A program made the position numbers and the translations under genes. Shown piece by piece: positions 26,901 through 42,100 of a stretch of 64,000 bases of DNA. Source of the DNA: Echinometra lucunter (lineage: Eukaryota; Echinodermata; Echinoidea; Camarodonta; Echinometridae); contig CM057165.1 in assembly GCA_029962745.1 (NCBI GenBank), positions 2,084,256 to 2,148,255 on the forward strand, given 5' to 3'. The notes beneath the pieces were generated by a model. It saw nothing but the letters and a program-made list of their open reading frames with translations. It did not search any database and was not told where the DNA came from. How positions within the stretch are numbered: position 1 is the first letter of the stretch; every line of letters starts with the position of its first letter.

Positions 26901-29900
26901 GAAGAATTGTTACTTTCAATCATATTTTAGGCTTTACCAAAAGTGATTGAGATCACAGGTTCAATTTATCATGAAAAGTTTGAATTTTAAAATGAAATAC
27001 TTGCATCATCAGGAAAACCTCAGTTATGTCAATCAAGTGTGATGAAAAATGAACATTGATTTTAAAAAATCATTCAGGGTAAAATAGCACTTCAAGTTGA
27101 ACCCTTTTAAATAACTTAAAACCAAAAGAAACCAGAAAAAATTGAAGAATGATATAGACTCTATATGCAGTAAAGATAGGTCTAACACTGGATTAAGGGT
27201 ACAAAAATTACTCACAGAATCATAACCAACAATACCTGCATCACAAAGTTATTGAACTGGGATACATGTATAAAAATGGCTGGGCAGAATCATGAAGTTA
27301 TTCAACCTGTAATATGTTTTCTAGCTCTTGATACCATAACAGGTGTTTTGGTATTGGTCATACTCAAGTAATATATAACTGACATTGTGTGTGTTGATTA
27401 GCTGTTTGAAGTGATTAACATAGAAGGAAGTTTGTAACAAATACACTGATAGCATATCAATGAACATGGTCATGGGACAAGATAACACTGTAAGGTCCAC
27501 GACCTATATGAATGTTTAATGGTTAATATATCATTTCTCCAACTATCCATCTCTCTCTCTCTCTCTCTCTCGCTCTCTCTTTAATCTTCACACATTCACT
27601 GATTTTCAATGTTTTTCCTTTATCTGTGAAAGGATAGATAATGGAAGTTTCCTTATTTATCCTTTCACTGTTTTTTACTTTGTTTTGTGATTCTGTCCCA
27701 CTCATTTTATATCCAACACACTCTCTTCTTTTGAAATAGCTGTCCCTTTCAAGAGTCTCAATATAGTTTGATAGACAGGGGTTGCTGGGGTTTTTTTTTC
27801 AATCAGGTGACACACGAAATAAATCTTCACATTTTAACTGTACAAAGGCTTTTACTGGAATAATTTGGCTTGTAATTCTTGGAATCTTAGGATTTTTAAA
27901 AATAATAGTATCTACATCTTTGACATTCCTACTGAGTGCTAATTTATTTCAATGACAGACCACAACATTAATTCCAATGCCATAAGTCTACTCCCAATAC
28001 CGAGCACACCTACCTTTCTGAGCCTTACGTAGAAGGGAGGGGCTCCTGCGTACCTTGGGTGATGCTGACGATGGAAGACTGTAGCTCCCGCTCCATGGCT
28101 GGTAAAGATTCCATTGCTCCTTGTCTAGTCTAACGGTAGGACCAGGAGCTCTGTGCTGGATCTCTACAGCAGACTAAAATACAATAAGACAAAATTTTAA
28201 TTTTTAATGCAATGAAATAATATCTAAATCTTTCCTGGTGGGAGTGGAGACAGAACCAAAGAGAGAGAGACAGAGAATAGTTTCTTGCTTTGATTCTGAT
28301 ATGCTGAGAGCAAATTTGTCATAGAAATGTGGCATTTGTCACTGATAAACAGGTTTTATGAAATGGGGCCCAAGAGCTCTACAGCACACTGAAATTCTAA
28401 ATACAAAGAATGAGTGTTAAAGAAAAGTTTGATGATGAATACATTCATATAAGGTAAAAGAAGAGGGACACAGTTGTTCTGCATGCAAAGATGTTAACCA
28501 TGTTAAAGACATTGGTTAACATTGTTATGATTTTTAAAAATCTCGTTTTGTTACTTGAAAATGGGATAAACATAAGGGTTATAGTGTAAAAATACCAGTC
28601 TGAAAGTTTCAAAGTATAATATCCACAGGAAGTATTTTTAAATATCAAAAATGTGAACCAATGTTTGAAAAATATGCAAGGGTCAGTTGCACAGAGTAGA
28701 CATAAGGAGTGCATATGCGCGTATGACTCACCTTACCGTACTGTGTGTACTGGCGAATCATGCGGCGGGAGGCACATAACGGCATTTTCAAATTCAAGCA
28801 AAGTGGTCCTCTTAGTGATGGTCTCATGAGACGAAGGATAATAAAATCGCCGTTTGCGTCTAACTTACACTTTTTCATTCCAAATTATGGTTGGTTTCAG
28901 GGTTTTTGAGTACAAATACAAATACTCATACACATATTTCATCTTAGTTTGAGAATTTTTTAAATCAGCTACTCACAAAGTTAGCCAATGCCTTTAACTA
29001 TAACTACAACACTACTCATTGGTTATTTTGGGTGACATTGATTTGTGACTCCATGAAGCGGTAGGATATTATTTTTCATCCAAATCTGCTATATTTATGA
29101 TAGTTCTAACAAAGAACATTTATCAGTTTGTTGTATGCAAGCCAATCCTTCCCAATGATGTCTCACAAAATAATGATACTTTTCAGACTAGAGTCACATT
29201 CAAACAAGCAATGGTTTAGCTTTCTAACTTAATTTCTTGGAACCACATGTCAGTGGATGTTTTCTGAACCCAGGCTTTTGATAAGGTGATGACAAGCCTA
29301 ACCAAAGATCTTAAATCTATTTTGAAAACCCTCCCCCTTTTCATGCATCAGAGGTCATCAAATAACAATAAAATTCCTTCAATTGTGATATCTGACCACA
29401 GTCTAACACCAAAACCTAATAATCTACAATTATAAGCTTTTTACAAGACCAAAAGGGTTCTTATTGATACCTGGCTATAAATATAGTGTTTCATTTTCAT
29501 AAACTACATATTTGTCACTTCTAAATTATTTCCCTTTTCTACTAAATAGGTCACTAGTATTGTCCATTTTCCAATCGTCTTCATATGAATGTATCACTGA
29601 AAGAGCATAAAGGTCTCCAGTATCATATAAATGTCAATAGTTTGAGTGGAGGAATATTCATTTCTGAAATTAAGTCTGTAAAACAAAAACAGTATAATGT
29701 GTGTAACTGGTAATATCCATTTTTTAACTTCTCTGCAATATCTTTGATATCTATAGATCTAAAAATAACAGTTAAACAAATCACCTGATTACCGGTATTA
29801 AAGGAGGATATCAGTTTGAGTAATAATGAAAAAAAAATATGGATAATTTTTCTTCCTACATTTCATTGGAGACAACCCCTTTAAACCAGGTGGATGATGA

Positions 29901-32801
29901 AGTATGTAGGGGTTCCACTTTCATGAAATCTGGGACGTTCACAATACATCAATTTCCGGCTCCTTTCGGAGAGGAATGTAACAGGGCTCGAACATTCCTT
30001 GGTAGCATACATGACTTAGAATGGAAGTCAACAAGAAGAGTGCACGTTCGTTAGGATTGAATATCATCCCTGTCTGTGCCTGACTTTCAATGAATTCATT
30101 AGAAGGGGTTTATAAACCAGCATCTTGTTTCCAGGTATCGGACAAAGTACTTTCCACAAGATTGATGCAAAGATAAAGATATGGTGGAAGAATCTAGGAG
30201 AAATAATAATAATAATAATAATAATTAAGACTTATATCGCGCCAAATCCACTCTGTAGAGTGCTCAAGGCGCTTTTTAGGAAATTATAAAAGAAATTAAG
30301 AAGAATTGAACAGAAATGTTTTGAGGTAATTTTTGAAAGTTTCAGAAGTCAAGCACTGTTTGATGTTATGAGGGAGGCTATTCCATAGCTTCGAGGATGA
30401 GTAAACAAATGATCTTTCACCCCAGGTTTTGGAAACTTTGGGGGTAACAAGAGAATTGGAAAGGGAGGAACGTAAGGATCTTGAAGGGGTATAACTTTTG
30501 ATCAGTGAAATAAGGTACTGGGGAGATGAGCCATGAACACAATGGAAAGTTAACAACAAAATCTTGAACATAATACGCTGTTTTACAGGGAGCCAATGTA
30601 AGGATCTTAAAATAGGAGTAATGTGAGTGCGCCTGGTGGATAGAGAAACGATGCGAGCGGCAGCATTTTGAAGTTTCTGAACTTTCACTAACTGATTCTG
30701 GGGTAGATTAAACAATAGGGAGTTTCCAAAATCAAGACGGGACGAAATTAAAGCGTGAACCAATTTTTCTGTGGCCGGTCGAGACAAGTATTTCCTAATA
30801 AAACCAATATTTCGCAATTGGTAGCGAACTGATCTACAAATAAAAGAAATGTGATACGACATTGTCATGTGAGAATCAAAAACTATACCGAGATTGCGAC
30901 AAGAACTTGACAAATTTACAGTGAGACCAGAAAATGAGATGGAGTCGATGTGGATTTTACTAAGCTGTACTTTGGAGCCAAAAAGAAGAAATGGGTAGCA
31001 GTAAATAAAAATGTAACATCATTCCTGTCTATCCCTGAATTCCAATGGCATTGAGTGAATACAAGCACATTCTGGTTTGTAAGTATAAGAAAAGGTACAT
31101 TCTAAGAATAGTGATGTAAAAACGAAGGTATCCTGATTACAGAACGAAAATTTACAACAACAAAAAAGAAAAAAAGAAAGAAAGAATGGAAAGACAAAGG
31201 AATGAACAAGTCAAACTTTATATTATTTGTTCTTCCTTTTCCCTAGCAAACAACTTATGCATCCAAAAGACTGCTATATAAAAAAAATATGCATTTATGA
31301 ATGATGTTCTTTTAATATTTATTAAATCATTTTGTTTATATCTTTTATCTTTCTCTTGTGCAAATGCAAAATCAATGCAAAATCAATAATAATTGAGAAG
31401 ACAAACCTGTTTATTTTCACAATGATAGAGTCTCTTCTGTTTGTACTGTAAGACAATGTACTGGATCTTCCATCTAATAAGATGTAAAGCATCAAAGCAA
31501 CCTGGCTTAGTAAACTCTAATCCATGCTCCTCTGGAATGAAAGAAAAAATAGAAAGTATGATGTAACATTAACCCATTGAGCACATTGTGATTTCAGTGT
31601 AACACACATTTTCCATAGATGTTAAATAGACTTAGGGTGTTTTCACACATACTGAGAATGCTTAATTTTGGAACACGATTCTAGTGACGCATCACTGGAA
31701 TCGGCATTCTAATGACGCATTTTGGCCGTCTGAATGGAACGTGATTTGAAGTGCGTAATTTGAAATGCGCATTTCAAATGATGGTCCGAAGGTATTTTCT
31801 AGTGACGATTCTCTCGAATTATGGAGCGAAATTGGCGTGTGAATGGACTGACCTCCAAATCGTGTTTTTGGGGGTGGAGCTTACGGTGACCTTTTAACCA
31901 TTTCTGCAGAAAGCACAAAGTCTCGATGGCTTCGAGAGCATCATGCACGAGTGATTGATGGGTAGCCGGGATAAAGCCCAACCTCCTCCTCGCTCTGAAA
32001 TGCAAAACCGCAGAATCCGCAAAGCCTTTCTTGGTTGTGTGTACGGACAATAATTCTAATAGCATAATTGTAATTCAGCATTAGAATTACGCATTCTGCG
32101 TACGTGTGAAAACAGGGTTAGTATCTCAGGCTTAGTGTTCAGAAGGTTTAAGGTGTCATTGAATTTTATGTGAAAAAGCTACATTGTTAATTTGCAGACA
32201 TTTACAATACTATCTAAAAATTATCAAAAGTATCCTCGTTAGTTTCTGTAAAATCATTATGATATTGTTCAGTTTGGTATTATTCCTCTCCAGTATTTCT
32301 GTGGTTCCTGATTTCAATTTGAAGAACTTGCAAATGGGAAAAATGTAGGGCAAATTGGTGGACAGATAGAGAGAAAGGGAGAGCAAAAATACAGAGACAG
32401 TTATACAAGGTGTGAAGTGAAAATGAAAGTAAAAACAAACTTGCACATGAATAATTTCAAGCATAAACAATACATATTACTCCCTATACCAGATAAAAAT
32501 AGCAACTTCAGGACTTAGTATTAAACAGGGCCAGAGCCAGAATTTTTCAAAAAGGGCAGGGGGGGGGGGTGGGCCGTCAACATTTTCAAGTGTCTGTTTT
32601 ACCTGAAAAAATAGGTCCACGGCATATTCAGGTGCTTTTAACCCCCAAATTTTGCCTTTTCTACTTTTCAAAGGGGGAGGGGTGGCCGATTCAGCCATCC
32701 CCTGGATCCGCCCCTGTTAAATTCTGAACACTTGGAAGTTGGATTCTACTTATTTTCATCATCTCTATGGCTTTTTTCTCTCTCTCTCCCTCCCTCTCCC
32801 T

Positions 32802-32858
<57 letters not shown>

Positions 32859-33120
32859 TGACAATGCCTTCATGCGTATGACTCACTTCTGACTTCCTAC
32901 ACAAATAACAAAGAAGGAATTTCCCAAGTACCTTTCAATAATGATATGTTTAATTACAGGGTCATAACATTCCACAAAGACCAAATACTTGTTGTTTAAT
33001 TCAGTGCAAAGTCCATTATGTAATCAGAGACATAAAAAAGAGTATTTATTCCATATTATACAAGCAACATTACATCATAAGGGATTTCTGTTTGCTTATA
33101 AATTCATAAATCCAGTTGAA

Positions 33121-33154
<34 letters not shown>

Positions 33155-36100
33155 ATGGTGTGAAAATTGTATTATCTAACAACCTGAAACAGGCTCACTG
33201 AAGGCCATCTGACAAAGTTTAACAATGTCATGAAGAAAGGTTATCAGTAAGTTACAGAGCCGGATCCAGAAATTTTCAACAGGGCAGGCCGGTCGGCTTT
33301 TTCAAGTGTCTGTTTACCCCCCCAAAAGGTGCATTTTCACATGTATTTTACCCTAAAATTTTGCTTCAAAAAGGGGGGGGGGGCCTGCGACTGATTCCCC
33401 CCCCCCCCCCCCCCCCGATCTGCCCATGAGTTATATTCAGAATCCAAAATTTAAACTAGCTCTTTGGGCACGACTTAAGGTTGCAAGCTTCATTGATTTT
33501 ACATTTTGAAGTCTGTACGACATAACATTTACAGGAAGCTATTCAGAATTATGGGTAGGATGATTCCTTGCCATCATTTTGATCTTCAATATTGATGAAC
33601 CTAAAAATGTAAAAATGGCAAAATATTTAATAAAAATCAAGACTCAGTGACCAGAGAAATATCCCACGATGCATTGTGAGATGTGTGAGAACAGAATTCA
33701 GAAATACAGTTGCAGAACAAACCAAACAAAACTTTGGTCTAAATCATCAATCTTCTGGCTTTCGAAAACATGGCAAATGCGTGCATGTACCTCTAGATGA
33801 GGTACCGTATACCTTAATCAGTAACAAGCCACATCCCTCTGTGCTTGTAATTCTGAACACCGCACTCTATATTTTGTGTCGCACAGATTTTAACAGACTT
33901 TTTTCTTCATACTTGTTGTACCCCTTTCACAAATTCAATAATGTGGATATTAGAAGGATAATTTCAGAGGGATCGGAATAATCCTCCGAATTTCTGAACG
34001 CAATCGCAAAATAATGCAAATTATTGCCATGGTGCAGACAAAAGGTCAGCACTTTCCCCGCAGCAAGCCCAGAACACACGCATGGACATGCATCGTGTAT
34101 CAAAGGGGCATGTGGATTTTCTGAATTCAGATTATGCGGATTATTTTCAGAGTTTTTTAAGAACACAATTTTTATTGAATTATCCACATTATTATAATGC
34201 AGATAATAGGAAGATGATGTTGTGAAAGGGGTACTAGTATTAGGTACACACTCAGGTACAATGACTGGTGGTTGATAATACAGAGTCAGCCAGATCCTCC
34301 CAAATTTAGCTCATAATTTTACAATCAAATTCAACTTTGCTCCTAACAGAGGTAATCTTTTAATTTTGAAATAATGAAAATGAATGAAAATACATGAACA
34401 TACATCACCATAACTCAGGCACTTGGAATTTCATGTTTCAATAAGTTATACCATCATTTCATTCCAAATCTCTCTCTCTCTCTCTCGCTCTCTCTTCAAG
34501 TGGTGTTATTTTCCTATAACTGTTTTGCTTTGGCTCTTGTCATGTTCCTGCCGTGAAAATATTGTGACTTTTGTCTGAGTCATGACAGATGTATGAAAAG
34601 AGGATCCTGGGAACGTGACAAAACCAAGCAAAACACCTGAAGTATGGATGGCTTGTGGATTTAGATCTCACTAAGCAAGCACTGTGTTCACATCATATCA
34701 ACTCTCCCTCAGAGTATAGTAGGCTAATATCATCTATAAATAACAGTGTTTAACATTTTACCCCCCCCCCCAAAAAAAAAAATAAAATAAAATAAAAAAT
34801 TGTGTGAATACTGTAGGTAGATTGATGTGCCTAGAATTTACTCATGTATATATTTGTAGTACATTATGATTTTGTAGTTTCTAAACCAAAGTTTGGTGAA
34901 ATAATGATAATATTTCTATACTTAAAAAGGTATAAAAAAAAAGGACAGGGAAAAAAGAAATACATCTGGTTCATGTACATCAGTGTTTATACTCTGGCTG
35001 ATCCAGGGGGCAAATCGGTTCCCCCCCCCCCCCCCTCTTATCAGCAAATTTGGGGTGAAATTTAAATAGACACCTGAAAATATGTTTTTTTCTTGCTTGT
35101 CAGCAAATTGTCAGCAAATTTTTGGGGTAAAACAGACACCTGAAAAGCCGATTCCCCCCCCCCCCCCCTTGAAAAATTCTGCATCAGCCGCTGTTATTTT
35201 CACTAAAAGACAAAAAATTTAATTTTCAAAAGAACAGACAGAATGAGAACACACACCTGAAAACATTTCAACTTGTATTTGCACTGTTCATACTGTTCAT
35301 GTTTATTTTCTCATCAATCTGAAGTGAAAGAAGTAGATCTGCGTGGGAGGTTTCCGAACAAGTAGGATAATACCATATGACAATCACAAGATATCTGCTT
35401 CTGAAAAGCTTTTCTGGAGATGATTCCTTATGAAAAAACATAGTTTGTTATCTGAGACATCTACTGACCTTTTACAGCCACACCCCATACATATGAAATA
35501 CAAACCCAGTTCATTTTTATTATGTACAAAATTCTTATAACAGTGTGGTATTAAAAGAAAAAACAAGGCAGGAATATCATACAAATTTATGTACATGTAC
35601 ATATATTTAGATGTAAGCTACAAGTATGCTGGATTTAATATAATGGTCAAAATACTATTAGAGTTCAAGATGAGAACTCTTGACAAACTTGAGAAACAAT
35701 ACTTTGAGCAGTAAATCAAATGATTGTATGTACCGAAGTACAGAAGGAAAGTCCAATCAATGGACTCACAGACAACCTGAAAGCACATTGCCCCTGGCAC
35801 TGAATCAATACCTGTGGTGGGTAAAGAGCTGGAGGCAGAAAAATAAAATTAGAAAGTCCGAAGCAAAATGTAACAGTTAAATATTTGTAAATGTACATGC
35901 ATATGTAAGATATATTAGCCACTCTCTCTTGAATATCTTTGTTTTTGAATTCAAGTTGATTTCACTACCACAGTTCAAACTTGAAAAAAAAAAATGCTTG
36001 ACCCCCTGCCTATGGGAACAGGGTGATCCTTGTATGAAGTTATTGAAATTAGAGAAATCAACAATTGCTGGGTTAAAATGCTAAGAACAAGTAATTTTTA

Positions 36101-39100
36101 AAGAAATATTCAACTCTTCACTTGTTTTTCTTGAATGTCAATCAATCAGTTGATGAACACCTTGTCCTTAAATCATGGCAGTTCGGCTGGAGACAGGATG
36201 TGAATGTTTACTCACAGAAATGCAGAAATCAAACACTTGATGTGATTTTTATCTGCAATCAAACAATCCAGTGTTCTTGTCAATATTGATTCTACAGCTG
36301 AATTTCCACTTCTCATAGGATTAACCCATAGCAGTACAAAGCTTTCTTGAGGTCTAAATTAATCATCTTCAGTCCTCAAATTGGCAATACAAATTGTTTT
36401 ATTTCATGTTTACATAGCTTGAAAAAATAAATATGGATATAACATAAACCAAAATGAAATATAATTGTAAAATTGAATCAGAAATTGCCATTTTGAACAC
36501 AGAAATAGTGATTATATATTATTCACTGTATTGCCAATTTAAAGAGTTTAATGATTAGTTACACTTAAACTGCTCTAATATGAGAACGCCACACCCATAC
36601 AGCGATGGGAATGGGCTCAAATTTGTCGGTGGATTTTTCTCTTTCTGCCCATGTATGATATGTACTGCCCAACATTCTGGACCAACAGATACTGCAAAAG
36701 CGTCTCCTAAAGGTGACACTGTACCTCTATGGGTTAATACATTGCCAGGTACTACTACTAAAAATGGAAAGGTGGTGCTATTCAGAATGTACACTATCAA
36801 TCATATTTTATTAAATGAAATGTAGGTATCGAACATATGTTTCAAAAGAAGACTTCCTAAGATATTTATGAAATTCATTATTTCAGAATTCAGAACCTCA
36901 TTTGAAGTTCTTAGAAGGAAAGTTTTATGCATGAAAGGCACTGCTGTAATATGAGCAAATGGTGGATCTCAAAGAGAAGCTCGAGTTCTGGGAAAGGTGA
37001 AAAATGATTTTTGTTAGCTTTCTAAATTATATTTCATGTTAGTTTGAAACAAATATCCCTTGAAAAGGATTGCTTTTCAAATGGTCTAATATTTGAAATA
37101 TGACATGAAACTACTTGAGTGTTCTGCTGGAACATTTGTATCTAGTCCCACATACCCATTTCTGTGTGTAGTGTATGTGGTTTTCAGCAAGACAGAGTTG
37201 ATTACTATCATTTTGATGAATTCCAAACTGCAAGGTATACACAAATTCTATGCATACTTAATCAACCTTTACCAACTGCATTGAATAAGTGTCTTTCACA
37301 ATGAAATTCCATGACCAGAGCTCAAGTTTACAACTCGTAAGACCTTTCTAACAAGATTTCAACCTGATTTTTTTTTTAAGGATTCTTTTGCCATATTCAT
37401 ATTCCATCATGAAAAGTCTTATCATGTGTTAAGAGCCCACTTTTAATGCTATTAAGCATAATATTGAGTATGTTAGCTGTGTATGTTTAATATGAAGAAA
37501 GCTATAACCAAAGACTGAAAAAATAATACAACCATCTATGCTGAGTATGCTCCACTGTGATGTATTGAAGAAGAAATTAACCCCTTGGCTACAAGAACCG
37601 AGTGGCTTCTGTACAAAGTCTATGGGAATTAGAGAATTCAGTAGTCAACGGGTTAACAAACAGAAAGAGAACATAGCATACAGTACATGGCAGCAGTAAT
37701 CACTCTCTTTATACTATTAGTTTAGCACATAACAAACATGAAACCTTAAACAGCTTAATCATACTACAGTATTTCTCACGATACAAATGTGTAACACTTG
37801 CATGGCTTGATAGAAGACAAAGCAATTAAATGTGAACTACATCCATGTGTTTTTAATGATCTGTAGTTGATTCATGATTAATTTTGTACAGTCTTCACAG
37901 AAGTTTTTATTGTACTATTAGTCAGGCATCATTAAACTTGTGGTTTAATGCCCAATAATGTTTTAGGATAATCAAACATCCATGAAACTAAAAAATAACA
38001 ACCATTTTCCTTCGGATAGTCAGATCAAAAGTGAAAATTAAACCATGCCCACAGAGAACAATTAGTGTGTTCCAGTTTTTCCTCAAGAAAACTAATACAT
38101 ATCATGTTCATCCTTTTGTTTTGGCCCATGTGTGAGTAGTACATGTACTGGAAAACTGGGGCATGCTCCATATATGCCATCAACAAATTTGTGAATTTGA
38201 ATACAGTCTGCTTTGAAGTGCTTTCCACTTTCACTGGATTTTTTAGGGGGCGGGAGGTTAAGGAGATGGGGCACTTCGTGGCAAATTTTGCAGGTGTACA
38301 TGTTTCTTAGGCTTTGTGCATCCGCATCCATCACAAGTCAAAATGGCTATGGCAATGCCCTTGGCTTTATTGCCATGAGACCTGGATGTAATCACAGAGG
38401 TGTAATAATAGACATTCTCAAGACCTTTGGTTTCATATGAAGCAGAACCACTCCAAAAACTTGATATGGTTGACACTATGTTAGCTAGGTGGTAAGAGGT
38501 GTGGACGGAACACAGAAGAAGTTGTCAGCCGTGAGAAAAAGGCTGAAGAGTAAGGGTCAAATGGTTGACTTGGGTCACATGACAAGCAGACAAATAACAT
38601 CCATGCCAAATAGAGCACAGTAATGACAGACAAAAAGATAGGATGGACATGTGTTTTGTGTTTGCCAGTTAACACATTTGTTTCGAAAACATATACTTAG
38701 TATTGCCTAAAGCCCAAATAAAGCACAGTAATGACAGACAAAAAGATAGGATGGACATGTGTTTGTTTGCCAGTTTAACACATTTGTTTCGAACACATAT
38801 ACTTAGTATTGCCTAAAGCCTTTTCACACTTTTACCTGCAAATTCAAATGAAACAAACCTTTAATTTTTCCTTTCCTATGTTTTCTTCTTTTTTTTTCTT
38901 CTAAATATGGAAGGAAAAATGGACCCATTACCCTCCCCGCTCCAACCGTATCCCCATCCCAACCCCTATATTGAGGACTAGAAATCCAGGGATGTCAACA
39001 TCATAAAAACCACTGCAGTATTTTGAGGGATTAAAAAAAGTATTTTGGGTGGAAACACAGTATTCTGATCTATTCTGCAACACACATGTGGGGTAATACA

Positions 39101-42100
39101 ATTTTTGGAAAAAGTATTTTCCATAAATCTGCAGTATTTTTTATTTAAAAAACAGTACAGTCAACTCTGCCTAAGTCGAATTTCTTGGGACTGAAGAAAA
39201 TGCTTCGACTTAGAGAAAATTCGACTTATGAGGGGTCAAAAACAATAGAAAATAAAGGAATGGGACCCAGTACAGACCTTCGACTTAGGCGATTATTCGA
39301 CTTGTGCAACTTCGACTTATGCAGAGTTGACTGTATAAGATACTGCAAAAAAGGAACATTTGGCATCTCTGCAAATCCCACTACAAAGGATGTGAAAATG
39401 AAATACAAAAGTATTCCAGTTCCATAACTAGGTTTATTTATATGTTTTTTAAAAATATTTCAAGGTTACTTAACAGTGTACAATTTGTGTTCACTTATTG
39501 AGGTCTTGGATTATTACCAAAGTACTTGAACCAGTCATGATCTCTCAAGATGAGCTTTATGTTATACAGAAGGTGGGTTCTCACTAGCCCAATCAAGCTC
39601 CAGTTTGTGTACAGGAATCAGCGCTTCTAAGGATTGCCTCATCAAGATGAACTGTTCTCACTGTCTACTTCTTGCTAGAAAATATACCTTAAATGCAAAA
39701 TATAGATTTGAAAATAATCCTATATGCAGCTTCATATAACAATTAGCCAAATAATCTGTCAACTACATAAAGAGGGCTATTTCTCAAGCTTGATCAAACT
39801 TTTTGGAAAGGCAACTTCAGGTAATTCAAATGTCCCTTGAAGGAAGATGTTTGCATGTTGGTGTTAGAATAGGTGGTTTGTGGCTACATCACCATGTGGG
39901 TAGTCCTGAAAAGGACGGTTGGGTTTGGAATTAATAGAATAGGTCTTGCGTGAGTTTGTGGTGGTCCTGAAAAGGACTCGTATTGCTCAACGTTTTGAAC
40001 TGCCTGACAGTTCGTCATCATAGAATTCCAAACCCAATAGTCCTCTTCAGGACTACCAACATGGTGATTACCACAAATCACCTATTTCAGCTAATTTCTA
40101 TCAGTGAAGCATATCTTCTAATTACCACATGTAAGGCTTACCATTTCTTATTTTTGGACTAGTGTGCTATTTTGACGGTGGGGCTAGTGTAAACTCATCT
40201 TACATGTCAATTTGCAACCTTACAACTGGGATAATCTCCAGCTTGGGAATAAATCTCTACATTTTTTCTGTAATTTTAGACCAATTATCAAAACTGGATG
40301 TAAGGAGGGAAATTTACATCAGTGGAATGTCTGAAGGATGAAGTATAGGACGGTTCTCAACTCAACTCTCTCATACTTAGCAAAGTGCAATTTTCCATGA
40401 AATAAAAATATCTTGGAATAACATCCTAGTATTTAGTGAAATGATTGTTCTCTGATGATATCAATTCATCAAATTTAGAGTTTATCTTTGAGTCTTGTCT
40501 ATGCAAAAGCTAAAATAACAGTTTCTTTACATATAAACAAATTAATGTTTAGCACTAAGAGCAGGTCTTCATGTGCATGCACAATTCAACAATGGAGTAT
40601 GAAAATCCAGATGTTACCACTTAATATTTGAAAATTTAAAAAAATCCTATCAGGAAGAGCTCGAAAAATTAGATGATAGCTTATTTGAAAAAAAGAAAAA
40701 GTTCCATTCTTTGATCCAACAGGTGAATTTGAAATCTGATATGTCAGTCTAATATTACTATACAAACTTCTCAAGTTGCACCAGAGATTATCAAAATACC
40801 ACATTACACTAACGATGTTTGGTAAAATTGCTTGTAAACTCAAAGTTCGGATGACAGGGGTGTAGGGAGAGAGGAAGGTGCTCGGATGGTGAATCTCCTT
40901 CAAGATGTTCCTCTCGGTTCAAGTCATTGATTAATTCTAGCAGAGGTTTGATCTACCAGGTGTCAGGGATTACTACATAGGCACAAACAATCTTAGTATG
41001 CACCCTCTCCCCCCATCCCCCAAAGGAAAAAAATATCACAATTTTAATTTTAATGCATATTTTCAAGATTCAAGGTCAATTCTGGCACCTTTCAAAAAAG
41101 TTATTGTGGAGTCCTACTACTGAAACAGGTTCATACTCAAAAAGGTTTACCCTACATGTTACCAAATGAATAAGAAATGTAATTTCCTTTTAATAGTACT
41201 TGTCTGAATACCCCCCCCCCCTTATGTTAAAATATTTTATGGCTATGCCCCTGAAGGGCAAGGGTTTTGACCAGATCACTACTGAGCTGTAATGAGGTGG
41301 TGAGAGGCTTGCAGAGAGTGCAAGGTCATGTCATAACAACTGTCATGTGACCTCCAAACAGATCAAGGAGAAAATTGATTGGAGAGAAAGACTCCAGCAT
41401 GGGAAAGTGGATGTTGGTCTACCCAAAAATTTTTTTCAGTAAGGACATGGGTTTGTTTTATATGAAAACTTAATCTTAGAGCTGTTTGGTATGTTGTATG
41501 TTTGGAAAACCAATATCACAGTGTGATTCATTAATAAATCATACTGGTATATTAATTTGATCATCAAAAGTATAGATGTTCCACAAGAAAACTTTGTGTG
41601 ATCCATAAAGTTCAACCCGGTATTCATTGCATGGACCTCCATATACAGGCCATATACAGGCCATATTGCTCCTCCTCCTCTTCCTCTTCCTCTTATTTCT
41701 CGTTTCCTTCCTCCCTCTTCCTCTTCCCATCTTCCTATTATTCTTCATTTCCCTATTCTTCTTCCTCTCCTTCTTCTTTCTCCTCCCTCATCACTCCATT
41801 TTTCATTTTCCTCAGTTACCTCTCCCTCTCTGATGAAAGAAGCAATCAGTAAGCAAATAACAAGACAAACAGAAAACTACATTTTTATCAAATCTAAAAG
41901 ATTTCTACAAACCAACCAAGAGCAAAAAATCTCAATGCACACTACTGTATGAACTTTAGGACATTACAGTTTTTGCAGTAAAGCGAACAAAAGTTGCATA
42001 AATTTCATGAGAGTATTTCTTACAGGAATGAAAAGAAAAGAAAATTGGTGCAGAGGTGTACGATTAGTTTCTATTGCTTACACTATAGGCCTATGGTTAA

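Noticed and set aside
31799..32065. 88-codon frame inside the Harbinger-like element
   Set aside because: No Harbinger nuclease or Myb-like motif seen; too short and unsupported to call a gene.
33676..33981. 101-codon frame
   Set aside because: Crosses the boundary of a TIR element at 33918 and has no domain or splice support.
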